In this document: positions 63,181-64,000 of the stretch, piece by piece | Layout of the letters: each line of letters begins with the position of its first letter | Numbering within the stretch: position 1 is the first letter of the stretch | Assembly: GCF_900103365.1 (NCBI RefSeq) | Contig: NZ_LT629703.1 | Coordinates: forward strand, 1 to 64,000 | Direction of reading: 5' to 3' | Source of the DNA: Afipia sp. GAS231 | Lineage (GTDB): Bacteria; Pseudomonadota; Alphaproteobacteria; Rhizobiales; Xanthobacteraceae | DNA: 64,000 nt | Notes under the pieces: generated by a model | What the model was told of the DNA's origin: nothing | Databases searched by the model: none | Seen by the model: the letters and a program-made list of their open reading frames with translations, nothing else | Made by a program: the position numbers and the translations under genes

Positions 63181-63207
63181 AAAGGCGCCCACCCGGGCGC
63201 CTTTTTG
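63181..63207. terminator. Bidirectional terminator between hspQ and the IalB-like gene
   Basis: AAAGGCGCCC (63181-63190), loop ACCC, GGGCGCCTTT (63195-63204) then TTGTTT. A 10-bp perfect stem with A-rich left and T-rich right flanks, serving both convergent genes. Confidence 0.92.
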
Positions 63208-63225
63208 TTTGTCTCGCGACCAGCG

Positions 63226-64000
63226 TTACTTCGATGCCGGATTTGCAGGAGCCCCACCCGCGGGCGTGTTGGCTTCCAGCTTCTTGCGCGCTTCTTCAGC
63301 CCGCTTCTGCAGTTCTTCCTGCAGCTTCTTCTGGTTTTCCTCGAACACCTTCGGATCGGTCGGCGGGCCGTCATAGGCCTTGGCGAATTCGCCGGCCAGC
63401 GGCAGCGGCAGCGTCAGCGGTGCGCCGTTGGAATTGATCGCCTGGACCACGAGGGTCTGGCCCTTCTTCAGGTTGGCGATCAGCTCGGGCGTTGCTTCAT
63501 AGTCGGACATGCAACCGTTCTGGAAGCAGATCACGTAGGGGCTCTGCTGCGGCGCGTTGGCGTCGACGATGATCCGGGTTCCGTGCACGAGCTGCATGCC
63601 AAGCGGCAGCGTCACGCGCAGGATCTTCTTCGGCTCGCCTTCGGGCTCGATGATGACGGCGGCAATGACCGGCTGGCCGGACTCGATGCGACCGTCCTTG
63701 CCGGTAAAGCAAACCTGCTTGGCGCCGGCATCCTGCCCCTTCAGGCAGAACTTGGTCCAGGGCGCATAAATCAGCTGAACCTGCTGGTCCGCAGGCTGTG
63801 CACCAGCGGCAGGCGCGCCAGCGGCCGGCGGCGGCGCCTGTTGGGCGGCCGGCGCAGGTGCCGGAGCGGGCGCCTTGGGAGCGGCTTTCGGGGCGGCCTT
63901 GGCTTTGGGAGCCGCCGTGGGCGCGCCAGGCGCGGGGGCCGGCGTCTGGGCCTGCACGGCGGAAGCGACCAGCGTCGCGGACAGTGCCGTCGCCGCCAAC
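63226..64000 (-). CDS. Invasion-associated locus B (IalB) family protein, start beyond window
   Basis: The frame is open to the right edge; 258 codons are visible. It begins within a signal-like stretch (AATALSATLVASAVQAQ), then about 60 residues of Ala/Pro/Lys low complexity. The IalB domain contains IYAPWTKFCLKGQDAGAKQV with CFTGKDGR, and VICFQNGCMSDYEATPELIA (paired cysteines). The C-terminal end is a charged coiled coil (QKKLQEELQKRAEEARKKLE). Likely periplasmic or envelope-associated. True start not visible. Confidence 0.88.
   Translation of the reverse strand, partial: LAATALSATLVASAVQAQTPAPAPGAPTAAPKAKAAPKAAPKAPAPAPAPAAQQAPPPAAGAPAAGAQPADQQVQLIYAPWTKFCLKGQDAGAKQVCFTGKDGRIESGQPVIAAVIIEPEGEPKKILRVTLPLGMQLVHGTRIIVDANAPQQSPYVICFQNGCMSDYEATPELIANLKKGQTLVVQAINSNGAPLTLPLPLAGEFAKAYDGPPTDPKVFEENQKKLQEELQKRAEEARKKLEANTPAGGAPANPASK

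Overview
The window looks like a chromosomal segment of a Bradyrhizobium-type alphaproteobacterium. Four things point there: GC-rich coding with few strand switches; a nirA locus next to nasS-nasT, as described for soybean bradyrhizobia; a phosphatidylcholine synthase; and several palindromic intergenic repeats whose sequence I associate with Bradyrhizobium genomes. No rRNA, tRNA or CRISPR array was seen. The genus is an inference from these features, not a database result.

Layout. Positions 1-1.9 kb are a mobile-element scrap zone: an IS110-type transposase end, a truncated DUF6894 gene, an integrase 5' fragment and one hypothetical gene. At 1.9-8.2 kb lie a histone-deacetylase-like amidohydrolase (minus strand) and a four-gene peptide-type ABC importer. 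At 8.3-22.3 kb a single minus-strand gene encodes a 4676-residue VCBS/RTX/cadherin-like secreted protein. It is transcribed away from a membrane-anchored SARP/TolB/TPR regulator (22.5-24.8 kb). At 24.9-31.4 kb are a DsbA-like protein, a Bug-type binding protein, a PilZ protein, a three-gene MFS/flavin oxidoreductase/VOC operon and an LTXXQ-like protein. At 31.9-38.9 kb is a sugar-type ABC importer followed by a 2-hydroxyacid dehydrogenase and an amidase. At 39-43.1 kb are small genes, including a PheC-type periplasmic cyclohexadienyl dehydratase. At 43.1-47 kb a cupin plus RraA-like pair faces pxpB-pxpC-pxpA, which handle 5-oxoproline.

At 47.5-53 kb (minus strand) is the nitrate/nitrite assimilation locus: nasT-nasS, a structured leader, nirA, and a CysJ-like reductase in which an Fe-S domain takes the place of the usual flavodoxin domain. 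At 53-54.1 kb a lone DUF4238 gene sits between imperfect 36-bp direct repeats. It is followed by rimO, a thioesterase and an argD-like aminotransferase. The aminotransferase is preceded by an arginine-rich 29-codon leader ORF and a perfect 11-bp stem-loop, which together look like an attenuator. At 57.4-64 kb are a quinone oxidoreductase, terC-pcs, a UbiH-like hydroxylase, a TfoX-like protein, an AEC transporter, hspQ and an IalB-like protein cut by the window edge.

The most promising leads are: (1) the putative arginine attenuator before the argD-like gene; (2) the nirA leader with a sigma54-like promoter and mutually exclusive pairings; (3) the repeat-bounded DUF4238 cassette; (4) the giant adhesin with an internally duplicated secretion-type module and a 5 x 303-bp array, together with its membrane regulator; and (5) the Fe-S/FAD/NADPH reductase coupled to nirA.
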